Of a stretch of 15,047 bases of DNA, positions 6,666 through 12,791 are shown piece by piece; the first letter of the stretch is position 1, and every line of letters begins with the position of its first letter. The DNA is from Candidatus Bathyarchaeota archaeon (GTDB lineage: Archaea; Thermoproteota; Bathyarchaeia; TCS64). A program made the position numbers and the translations under genes. A model generated the notes under the pieces. That model had not been told where the DNA came from. It made no database searches and saw only the letters and a list, made by a program, of their open reading frames with translations. The stretch is from NCBI GenBank assembly GCA_030608725.1, contig JAUWDP010000005.1, positions 1 through 15,047 of the forward strand. Reading direction: 5' to 3'.

Positions 6666-6725
6666 TGGTAACGGGGGGTAGATTTGAACTACCGACCTCG
6701 GGGTTATGAGTCCCACGGGCTGACC
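6666..6725 (-). pseudogene. 5'-truncated tRNA-Met(CAU)-like sequence
   Basis: Read on the minus strand this is the 3' three-quarters of a tRNA: D-loop GGTCA (6725-6721), GCCC (6720-6717), anticodon loop CTCATAA with anticodon CAU (6708-6706), variable loop AGGTC, a perfect T arm (GGTAG-TTCAAAT-CTACC, 6693-6677), acceptor strand CCCCGTT, discriminator A and encoded CCA. The 3' part resembles archaeal initiator tRNA-Met. The anticodon stem has an A31-C39 mismatch and a T27-G43 wobble, and the matching 5' acceptor strand (about AACGGGG) and 5' D-stem are absent directly upstream; GTGATAGATATGATAGAT stands there instead. It is therefore a relic or attachment-site remnant, or possibly the 3' part of a split or unusually interrupted tRNA. 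Homology starting inside the D-loop and running to CCA is what tRNA-targeting integrases often leave. Confidence 0.7.
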
Positions 6726-6816
6726 ATCTATCATATCTATCACTCTGGAAAAGCAATGAAGTGTGAACACTACAATCCAGAAATCACATTCATTCACACA
6801 GAACAATGAAAAACCT

Positions 6817-6829
6817 GAAACCCTTATCC
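6817..6829. repeat. Partial third copy of the repeat
   Basis: GAAACCCTTATCC (13 bases) is identical to bases 6632-6644 of copy A and has the same orientation. It is followed by TAGTAGCGGGATCGG; AGCGGGAT recalls the first bases of archaeal initiator tRNA, although eight bases could match by chance. The rest of 6726-6843 is AT-rich with no gene that I can support; GTGTGAA (6761-6767) and TTCACAC (6793-6799) could form a weak hairpin. Confidence 0.5.
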
Positions 6830-6843
6830 CTAGTAGCGGGATC

Positions 6844-6874
6844 GGAAAACCCCTATCCTAAGCCAGCCGCATAC
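6844..6874. repeat. Direct repeat copy B
   Basis: The 31-base partner of copy A (6631-6660). Together the copies bracket about 183 bases that contain the tRNA-like fragment. Copy B lies about 60 bases before the PfkB-family gene, so its ACCCCTATCC could also act as an upstream promoter for that gene. Confidence 0.8.
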
Positions 6875-6892
6875 GCCCACCACCCCAGCACA

Positions 6893-6901
6893 ATTCATAA
6901 G
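6893..6901 (+). promoter_or_regulatory. TATA-like box of the PfkB-family operon
   Basis: ATTCATAAG is centred about 39 bases before ATG 6936, which would leave a leader of about 13 bases carrying GTGATAGG directly before the start codon. Weak to moderate support. Confidence 0.4.
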
Positions 6902-6935
6902 GGAAGAACCCCCAAAGACTTCAACCAGTGATAGG

Positions 6936-7829
6936 ATGATAGTCACCGTCGGCTCCATCTGCCTCGACACCACCAGAACCCCCTTCAAGACCGCCGAGGA
7001 GGTCCTCGGAGGCTCAGGATGCTACTTCAGCCTAGCATCCAGCCTCTTCACGGAGACAGGCCTCATCGGCGTCATAGGCACCGACTTCCCCGAGACCTAC
7101 CGGAGCACCCTCCAACAGCGCCTCGACCTCAAAGGCCTAGAGGTCAAGGAGGGCAGGACATTCAGATTCGACTCCAGCTTCGGATACGACCTCGGAGTCA
7201 GGACCGCCAACAAGACAGAGCTCAACGTGTTCGGGGACTGGGACCCCGTCGTCCCAGACGAGTACATGGACGCCGAGTACCTCTACCTTGGCAACGTCGG
7301 CCCGGACCAGCAGCTCCAGGTCCTCGATCAGATGAAGGACCCCAAGCTAACCGTGGCCGACACTATAGAGTACTGGATCGTCAACCAGAGGGACAGCCTC
7401 ATAGAGGTCCTCTCCCGGGTCAACGGAGCCGTGCTCAACGATGAGGAGGTAAGACACCTCTGCGACACCACCAACATCATCACAGGAGCCAGGAAGATAA
7501 TGGAATGGGGCACCGACTTCGTCATCGTCAAGAAAGGCGAATACGGAGCCACTCTCTTCACCAAGGATACAATATTCCCCACATGCAGCTTCCCCCTCGA
7601 GGAGATCTCCGACCCCACGGGGGCAGGCGACTCATTCGCAGGAGGCTTCATGGGGCACATAGCCAGAAGAGGAGACGCCAGCAACCAGACATTCAGGGAG
7701 GCCGTGATCTACGGCAACATCATGGGATCCTACGTCGTCGAGAAATTCAGCGTAGAGAGACTCCTCTCCCTAACCATAGACGACATAGAGGGAAGATACA
7801 TGATATACCGGGAGATGGTGCAGTTCTGA
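6936..7829 (+). CDS. PfkB-family carbohydrate or nucleoside kinase
   Basis: A 297-residue member of the ribokinase/PfkB superfamily, which transfers the ATP gamma-phosphate to a sugar or nucleoside hydroxyl in the cytoplasm. The anion-hole and catalytic motif DPTGAGDSFAGGF is at residues 226-238 with Asp232 as the predicted base. The magnesium-binding N-x-x-E motif is Asn168-D-E-Glu171. The N-terminal GSICLDTTRTPF and GGSGCYFSLASSLF match the substrate-binding GG motif of the superfamily. Length is normal. ATG 6936 is the first in-frame start and leaves the first strand intact. The gene is followed after 34 bases by an inositol-monophosphatase-family phosphatase and then SfsA, all in one direction, so a sugar or cyclitol substrate is more likely than a nucleoside; substrate is not readable from the sequence. 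Confidence 0.9.
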   Translation: MIVTVGSICLDTTRTPFKTAEEVLGGSGCYFSLASSLFTETGLIGVIGTDFPETYRSTLQQRLDLKGLEVKEGRTFRFDSSFGYDLGVRTANKTELNVFGDWDPVVPDEYMDAEYLYLGNVGPDQQLQVLDQMKDPKLTVADTIEYWIVNQRDSLIEVLSRVNGAVLNDEEVRHLCDTTNIITGARKIMEWGTDFVIVKKGEYGATLFTKDTIFPTCSFPLEEISDPTGAGDSFAGGFMGHIARRGDASNQTFREAVIYGNIMGSYVVEKFSVERLLSLTIDDIEGRYMIYREMVQF

Positions 7830-7849
7830 CGAAACCATACGCAATGAAT

Positions 7850-7855
7850 GGAGGT
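7850..7855 (+). promoter_or_regulatory. Shine-Dalgarno of the phosphatase gene
   Basis: GGAGGT ends 8 bases before ATG 7864. It fixes that start codon and shows that this organism uses Shine-Dalgarno initiation inside operons. Confidence 0.75.
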
Positions 7856-7863
7856 AACCCCTG

Positions 7864-8655
7864 ATGGAACCCGTAAAACTTGGGACGGGCTGGACTCAGA
7901 TACTCCTGGAGGCAGCCGAGAACGTACGAAGCGGAGTCCGGAACACGATCCTCAACAGACCCAGCATGGGCGTGCAGGAGCTCAAGGACCTCCTCGACGC
8001 CGAAGCCCAGCAGGCCATACGGAAGACGCTGAAAGACGCAGGCGAGCCGGTCCACGTCATAAGCGAGGAAGGAGACTACACAATCGGCGAAGGCGGACCC
8101 TACATCGTAGCCGACCCCATAGACGGGACAACAAACCTCGCCAAAGGCATCCCCCTAGCTGTCACAAGCCTCGCGATCTCGGAGACCACCCTATTCTCAG
8201 GGGTACAGATCGGGATAATACTGGACCTCTATACGGGTGAGACCTACCGAGCGGAGATAGGCAGAGGCTCATGGAGGGGAGGGCAGAGAATGACCCCGTC
8301 TGGACCGAAGCTCCTCAAGGACGCTCTGATCTCCCTGGACATAAGCAAGGGGCACCCCCTCGAACCCATTAAACCCCTGATCCAGAGAGCCAGATACCTC
8401 CGCCAGTACGGATGCTCCGCCCTCTCCATCTGCCATGTCGCCTCAGGTATCGTGGACGCCCACGTGGACCTCCGGGGGACCTTGAGGATCACGGACGCCG
8501 CCGCGGCGCTCCTGATGCTTAAGGAGGCGGGCGGGGTCTACATCACTAACGAGGAAATGAACGGCGACATAGAGCTCTCAAGAGGGAGCACCATGACGCT
8601 CATCGCGGCGTCGAACCCCGGGACCCTCGAAGAGATACTCAATCATACCTCATAG
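7864..8655 (+). CDS. Inositol-monophosphatase/FBPase-family phosphatase
   Basis: A 263-residue phosphatase of the inositol monophosphatase superfamily, whose archaeal members hydrolyse inositol-1-phosphate and often fructose-1,6-bisphosphate with Mg2+. Metal ligands are visible: Glu68-Glu69 (SEEG), Asp84 and Asp87 in ADPIDGTTN, and Asp211 in the C-terminal ITDAAA segment. The usual WD-x-A-A-G signature is altered here: Thr stands before the metal-binding Asp in place of Trp, and Ala replaces the last Gly, so the substrate pocket may differ. The start has a strong Shine-Dalgarno. It lies between a PfkB-family kinase and SfsA, and a kinase-phosphatase pair could act on the same phosphorylated sugar or inositol. 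The exact substrate is not assigned. Confidence 0.88.
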   Translation: MEPVKLGTGWTQILLEAAENVRSGVRNTILNRPSMGVQELKDLLDAEAQQAIRKTLKDAGEPVHVISEEGDYTIGEGGPYIVADPIDGTTNLAKGIPLAVTSLAISETTLFSGVQIGIILDLYTGETYRAEIGRGSWRGGQRMTPSGPKLLKDALISLDISKGHPLEPIKPLIQRARYLRQYGCSALSICHVASGIVDAHVDLRGTLRITDAAAALLMLKEAGGVYITNEEMNGDIELSRGSTMTLIAASNPGTLEEILNHTS

Positions 8656-8665
8656 GGGCCGACTG

Positions 8666-9352
8666 ATGCGCTTCAACGAGCCCCTCATCCCCGCCGAGTT
8701 CATCTCCAGGCCCAACCGATTCCTCGGAAAAGTCAGAATAGGCGAAGATCAGACGGAGTGCTTCATCCCCAACCCGGGAAGGATGGGAGAACTCCTACGA
8801 CCAAAAACCAGAGTATACCTCACCCCGAGGAGCACAGAGAACCGAAAAACGGCATACGACCTCTCCCTGGTAGATCTCAATGGGACCCTGATCTCGGTGG
8901 ATTCAAGGGTGCCCAACAGGATCGCATCTGAGGCCATCGAGCAGGGCAAGATACCCGAGTTCAGCAGCCTAAGAGTCGAGAAAGCGGAATACACATACAA
9001 CGACTCCAGACTCGACTTCCTCCTCAGCGGGAACGACACACAACTGCTGCTGGAGGTAAAATCCTGCACCCTCGTCCGAGGGGGGACCGCCCTGTTCCCC
9101 GATGCCCCCACTAAAAGAGGGAGCAGACACCTGAGAACCCTCATGGGAGGGCTAGCCCACGGGAGAGCCGCGATACTATTCATAATCCAGAGACCTGACG
9201 CCGAGAGCTTCAGACCCAACGAAGCCACCGACCCTACATTCGCTGAGACCCTGCGTGAAGCATCTAACCTCGGAGTCGAGGTCTACGCATACAAAACAGA
9301 CGTATCAATCGAAAGGATAGCCCTCACTCAGAGTGTGCAAGTGATGCTCTAA
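8666..9352 (+). CDS. sfsA: SfsA family DNA-binding/nuclease-like protein
   Basis: A 228-residue full-length SfsA. Recognised by the IPNPGRM motif (residues 34-40) after the N-terminal OB-like part, SRLDFLL (114-120), LLEVKSCTL (128-136) and FPDAPTKRGSRHL (144-156). Asp117, Glu130 and Lys132 form the PD-(D/E)xK-like triad seen in this family. E. coli SfsA was named for raising maltose-gene expression and binds DNA, but its biochemical role remains unclear, so a sugar-fermentation role should not be assumed here. Its ATG lies 10 bases after the stop of the phosphatase gene, making it the third gene of the probable operon. The 159 bases that follow hold only promoter elements for the next cluster. 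Confidence 0.92.
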   Translation: MRFNEPLIPAEFISRPNRFLGKVRIGEDQTECFIPNPGRMGELLRPKTRVYLTPRSTENRKTAYDLSLVDLNGTLISVDSRVPNRIASEAIEQGKIPEFSSLRVEKAEYTYNDSRLDFLLSGNDTQLLLEVKSCTLVRGGTALFPDAPTKRGSRHLRTLMGGLAHGRAAILFIIQRPDAESFRPNEATDPTFAETLREASNLGVEVYAYKTDVSIERIALTQSVQVML

Positions 9353-9409
9353 AGTTCGAAATTTGAGCCAAGAACCCACGTTTTCAAGAATATAATCGGT
9401 AAAAAGTCA

Positions 9410-9419
9410 TTTTTATAAG
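9410..9419 (+). promoter_or_regulatory. Distal TATA box before aIF1A
   Basis: TTTTTATAAG, preceded by the A-rich GTAAAAAG, is the best TATA match in the window. Transcription from it would start near 9441, giving a leader of about 70 bases before ATG 9512, or a short separate RNA. Confidence 0.6.
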
Positions 9420-9460
9420 CCCATTCAGTAAAATACTTGAAGCTCTGCTCACATTTCAAT

Positions 9461-9476
9461 GGAAATGATTTTTAAG
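9461..9476 (+). promoter_or_regulatory. Proximal BRE/TATA element before aIF1A
   Basis: GGAAATGATTTTTAAG combines a BRE-like GGAAAT with a TATA-like ATTTTTAAG. A start about 26 bases later (about 9498) leaves a leader of roughly 14 bases. ATTTC-AATG-GAAAT (9453-9466) overlaps its upstream edge as a small inverted repeat that could be an operator. Confidence 0.55.
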
Positions 9477-9511
9477 GTCCCATATCAATTTAATGACGAA
9501 AGTGCAGGCGA

Positions 9512-9820
9512 ATGGGCAAGAAAAAGGTCCTCAGCGAACGCAATCTCAGACAGATGGTCTACCCCTCTGAGAACGACGTCCTATGCGTGGTCCAGAAGAT
9601 GCAGGGCTTCGACAGAGTGCTGGTCCAATGTCAGGACGGTCACACACGTGTCGCAAGGATCAGGGGCAAGATGAAGCGCAGAACATGGATCCGAGAGGGC
9701 GACATCGTCCTCGTCTCACCGTGGGACTTCCAGGGAGACGAGAGGGGCGAGATATTCTGGCGCTACACCTCCAACCAGGTAGACCGGTTCCGAAGAGAAG
9801 GCGTCCTAACCATCGATTAG
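9512..9820 (+). CDS. eif1A: Translation initiation factor aIF1A
   Basis: A 102-residue archaeal homologue of eIF1A, an S1-like OB-fold protein that binds the decoding A-site of the small ribosomal subunit during initiation. MVYPSENDVLCVVQKMQG begins the barrel (residues 15-32), ARIRGKMKRRTWI (about 48-60) is the basic RNA-binding strand that identifies the family, and GDIVLVSPWDFQGDERGEI (63-81) follows. Length is typical of archaeal proteins, without the long eukaryotic tails. The ATG at 9493 is out of frame and irrelevant. It is the first gene of a five-gene same-strand cluster, preceded by two possible promoters, and is followed after 16 bases by the Rio1 kinase gene. Confidence 0.95.
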   Translation: MGKKKVLSERNLRQMVYPSENDVLCVVQKMQGFDRVLVQCQDGHTRVARIRGKMKRRTWIREGDIVLVSPWDFQGDERGEIFWRYTSNQVDRFRREGVLTID

Positions 9821-9836
9821 ACGGAATAGATGACCC

Positions 9837-10640
9837 ATGTCCGACCGTGAGCACGTAGAAAAGAAGGCGGAAAGCCTTGAGAGACGCCACGAGGAGGAGA
9901 ACCTTATGCTGCGGAAGCGGCAGGAGGAGTACCGGGTCATCGAGGAAGTATTCGACCGCTTAACCCTCCAGGGCGTGTACAAGCTCCTTTCCCAGAAAGT
10001 GATAGACGAATTTCACGGCGTCGTTAACGCCGGGAAAGAGGCTAGGGTCTACTGGGGTCTGGACCCGGAGGGAGTAGAGCTTGCCATCAAGATCTACTAC
10101 ACTTCAACAGCTGAGTTCAGGAAGGGCATGATGCAGTACATACAGGGAGACCCCCGGTTCAAACGGGTGAAGAGGTCCACAAGGGGTATCATATACACTT
10201 GGACCCAGAAGGAGTTCAAGAACCTGCAGCTCGTGGAGAAAGCCGGCGTCAACGCCCCCCGACCCATAGCGTTCAACAGGAACATACTTGTCATGACCTT
10301 CATCGGCGAAGACGGAATACCAGCCCCACTGTTACGCGAGGTCAAGCCTGATGACCCAACCGACTTCTACACGAAGCTCATAAACGAGATCAAGCTCATG
10401 TACATAAAAGCCCGAATAGTCCACGGAGACCTCAGCGAATACAACATAATGGTCTGGGAGGGGAAACCCGTCATATTCGATGTCTCACAAGCCATGCTAA
10501 CGAGCCACCCCCTCTCCCAGTCGCTGATCACAAGGGACATAACCAACATAAACTCATACTTCGGGAGGCTAAGGGTAGACACACACGATGCGGAGGAACT
10601 GGAGCGGTGGGTGAAAGGTGAGTCAGAGAAGCTATCTTAG
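9837..10640 (+). CDS. rio1: RIO1-type serine/threonine protein kinase
   Basis: A 267-residue atypical kinase of the RIO1 subfamily, an ATPase/kinase needed for late maturation of the small ribosomal subunit. NAGKEARVY (64-72) is the RIO1 form of the phosphate-binding loop, followed by Lys85 in LAIKIYY, which contacts ATP, and TSTAEFRKG, a RIO1-specific segment. The catalytic loop is HGDLSEYN with Asp198 and Asn203, and the metal-binding motif FDVSQA has Asp215. The first 35 residues are a charged helix, longer and more Glu/Arg-rich than the core needs. It overlaps the next gene by 23 bases. Position beside aIF1A and the KH protein matches a role in 30S assembly. Confidence 0.95.
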   Translation: MSDREHVEKKAESLERRHEEENLMLRKRQEEYRVIEEVFDRLTLQGVYKLLSQKVIDEFHGVVNAGKEARVYWGLDPEGVELAIKIYYTSTAEFRKGMMQYIQGDPRFKRVKRSTRGIIYTWTQKEFKNLQLVEKAGVNAPRPIAFNRNILVMTFIGEDGIPAPLLREVKPDDPTDFYTKLINEIKLMYIKARIVHGDLSEYNIMVWEGKPVIFDVSQAMLTSHPLSQSLITRDITNINSYFGRLRVDTHDAEELERWVKGESEKLS

Positions 10641-11211
10641 GATACCTCAGGACCGCATCGGCGTCCTCATAGGCCCGAATGGGAACGCAAAGAGAAGAAT
10701 AGAGCGATTCTTCAAGGTTACCATCGAAATAGAAAGCGCCTCCGGGGCCGTCGAGATAGGAGTCAACCCCGAGCAGAAGGACGTCACAGTCCTCTTCACA
10801 GTAGCAAACATCGTGAAGGCCATAGGACGCGGATTCAACCCACACAAAGCTGAGGTACTCGCCAAGGAGGACTTCGACCTAAACATAATCAACCTAACCG
10901 ACTACGTCGGAAACTCGAAAAACGCACTCGCGCGCGTAAAAGGGCGCATTATCGGAAAAGACGGAAAATCCCGGGCTCTCCTAGAGGAACTAACCGAGAC
11001 CCAGATAAGCGTATACGGACACACCGTCGCCTATATCGGACACGTCGAGAACCTACAGGTAGCCCGGGAGGCAATACTGATGCTATTGAGAGGAGCATTC
11101 CACAAGACCGTCTGGAACTTCCTCTACGCCTACAGAAGGAAAATGAAAAAAGACAGGGGAGAACTGTGGTATGAGAGCCCCGATATAAAACCGGAGTTGA
11201 GGAAACAATAG
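10618..11211 (+). CDS. KH-domain RNA-binding protein, Dim2/Pno1 (Krr1-like) homologue
   Basis: A 197-residue protein with two KH domains. The first has IGVLIGPNGNAKRRIE with the G-x-x-G loop at residues 19-22; the second has KGRIIGKDGKSRALLE with the loop at 113-116. FNPHKAEVL and the C-terminal LLRGAFHKTVWNFL are typical of the archaeal/eukaryotic Dim2/Pno1 line, which binds the 3' end of small-subunit rRNA during processing; the archaeal form also contacts initiation factor aIF2. The GTG start at 10618 overlaps the end of rio1 by 23 bases, with GGTGGGTG just upstream, so translation is probably coupled. Rio1 and Dim2 act in the same assembly step, which fits this fused arrangement. Top6B follows after 20 bases. 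Confidence 0.92.
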   Translation: MSQRSYLRIPQDRIGVLIGPNGNAKRRIERFFKVTIEIESASGAVEIGVNPEQKDVTVLFTVANIVKAIGRGFNPHKAEVLAKEDFDLNIINLTDYVGNSKNALARVKGRIIGKDGKSRALLEELTETQISVYGHTVAYIGHVENLQVAREAILMLLRGAFHKTVWNFLYAYRRKMKKDRGELWYESPDIKPELRKQ

Positions 11212-11231
11212 CACAAATAGAGTACCAGTCC

Positions 11232-12791
11232 ATGAGCCCGTCCGACTTCTTCTATAGGAACAGGGAGATCGCGGGCTTCAGCAACCCGAGCAGAGCGATC
11301 TACGCCGCCGTGAGGGAGCTCCTGGAAAACTCCCTGGACGCATGCGAGGCCCAGAAGGCCCTGCCAGAAATATACCTCCGGATAACCGAAGTCTCAGCGT
11401 CCGAACCAGGCTCAAACGTCTATATAATGAGGATATCCGACAATGGCACAGGCCTCCCTCCGGAGGAGATACCCAACTGCTTCGGAAAAGTATTCTACGG
11501 CTCCAAATACACGCTCAAGCAGGCCAGGGGTACATTCGGCCTCGGAGGAACAATCACAATCCTTTACGGCCAGATAACCACGCATAAACCGGTCACCATC
11601 ACATCGAGCACCGGAGGAGAGATACACGAATACGAGATGATGATCGACATCCAGAACAACAGGCCGTTGATTCTTCGACATAGAGTGATGGAGAACAAGA
11701 AGAAGTGGAGGGGCACAGTCGTCGAGCTCCAGATGGAGGGAGACTACAGCAGGATAAAGAGCAGGCTCCTCGACTACCTGAAGGAGACAGCTATAGTCAA
11801 CCCCTACGCGGACTTAACATTCGTAGACGCCGCGGGACGACTCTACCGCTATGAGAGAGGCACTGAGAAGATGCCCCCACTCCCAAAAGCGGTGAAACCT
11901 CACCCCCACGGTATAGACGTTGAGAACTTCCGAAGGCTCGTCTCCATCACGAAGGAGAAGAGCATGAAAGCCTTCATGATGGAACATTTCCAGGGCATCG
12001 GACAAAAGACCGCTGACAACTTCCTCAAGGCAGCGGGGATCAGCCGTAGGGCTAAACCCAAGTCCCTAAAGCCAGAGGACATCGTAACCCTCGTCAGGAC
12101 GGCACGGCAGTTCTCGGACTTTAAGCGTCCAGACCCCAGCTGCCTCTCCCCCATCGGGGAGGAGCTCCTAGAGACAGGGATAAGGAAGGAGCTAAACCTG
12201 ACAGAGGGGGACTTCCTCAAGGTAGTGACGAGGAAGCCGTCCACATACCTAGGCTTCCCATTCATTGTAGAAGCCGCAGTGGCAACCGGCAGCTCCATTT
12301 CGAAGCAGTATAAAAGCGGAACCACCATCATCCGCTACGCGAACCGCATCCCGCTCCTTTTCGATGAATCGAGTGGCGTAGTTTGGAAGGTAATAAATAA
12401 GAACATCAACTGGTCCACTTACAAAGTATACTCGGACACTCCACTTGTTGTAGTGGTCCACGTCTGCTCCACTAAAATCCCTTACAAGACAGTAGGTAAA
12501 GAGTACATGGCAGACCAACCTGAGGTTGAGAGGGAGATAACAAACGCGATAAGGACCGCTGCCCGAAGCCTCAGGATCTACATCTCCCGTAGTCAAAGGG
12601 CCGCCAAGGAGAGACGCAGGCTCAACATCTTCGAAAAATTCCTCCCAAAGATAGCGGAGTTCTCAACAAAACTCTCGGATAAGGAGGATTATCCGGATAT
12701 AGAACCGCTTTTAAGAGCGGTAAGCACGGCAATTCCCGATGTCGAGGAGAAAATAAAGGAGGTGCCCACAATTGTCGGAGACGCCGCATAA
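11232..12791 (+). CDS. top6B: DNA topoisomerase VI subunit B (GHKL ATPase)
   Basis: A 519-residue ATPase subunit of type IIB topoisomerase, which relaxes and decatenates DNA as an A2B2 complex. GHKL motifs are visible: LLENSLDACE with Asn33 (Mg-ATP binding), DNGTG at 70-74, and RGTFGLGGTITILYGQ (99-114) for the ATP lid region. A helix-two-turn-helix segment lies near 232-290 (MMEHFQGIGQKTADNFLKAAGI), and the transducer domain (about 300-490) carries SKQYKSGTTIIRYANRIP with the ATP-sensing Lys region. ATG 11232 is the only standard start codon after the upstream in-frame stop (11172-11174), yet the untranslated frame before it reads EETIAQIEYQS, which looks like the usual N-terminal lead-in of the family. 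No Shine-Dalgarno is close. It overlaps top6A by 20 bases. Confidence 0.96.
   Translation: MSPSDFFYRNREIAGFSNPSRAIYAAVRELLENSLDACEAQKALPEIYLRITEVSASEPGSNVYIMRISDNGTGLPPEEIPNCFGKVFYGSKYTLKQARGTFGLGGTITILYGQITTHKPVTITSSTGGEIHEYEMMIDIQNNRPLILRHRVMENKKKWRGTVVELQMEGDYSRIKSRLLDYLKETAIVNPYADLTFVDAAGRLYRYERGTEKMPPLPKAVKPHPHGIDVENFRRLVSITKEKSMKAFMMEHFQGIGQKTADNFLKAAGISRRAKPKSLKPEDIVTLVRTARQFSDFKRPDPSCLSPIGEELLETGIRKELNLTEGDFLKVVTRKPSTYLGFPFIVEAAVATGSSISKQYKSGTTIIRYANRIPLLFDESSGVVWKVINKNINWSTYKVYSDTPLVVVVHVCSTKIPYKTVGKEYMADQPEVEREITNAIRTAARSLRIYISRSQRAAKERRRLNIFEKFLPKIAEFSTKLSDKEDYPDIEPLLRAVSTAIPDVEEKIKEVPTIVGDAA
12758..12764 (+). promoter_or_regulatory. Strong Shine-Dalgarno for a TTG start of top6A
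   Basis: GGAGGTG, inside the end of top6B, lies 7 bases before TTG 12772. It is the strongest ribosome-binding site in the window and makes the TTG start convincing. Confidence 0.8.

Noticed and set aside
6831..6843. AGCGGGATCGG as the start of a plus-strand initiator tRNA
   Set aside because: The match is about eight bases; no D arm, anticodon arm or T arm follows on the plus strand.
6631..6874. Repeats as a CRISPR array
   Set aside because: Only two full copies about 180 bases apart and a partial third, with no regular spacers and no cas genes.
6876..6890. GCTGGGGTGGTGGGC on the minus strand as the missing 5' half of the tRNA-like fragment
   Set aside because: Position 2 mispairs with CCCCGTT and the D-stem does not pair well; it would also need an intron of over 150 bases.
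9459..9674. 71-codon open frame starting ahead of aIF1A
   Set aside because: It overlaps aIF1A in another frame, starts inside the promoter and shows no domain.
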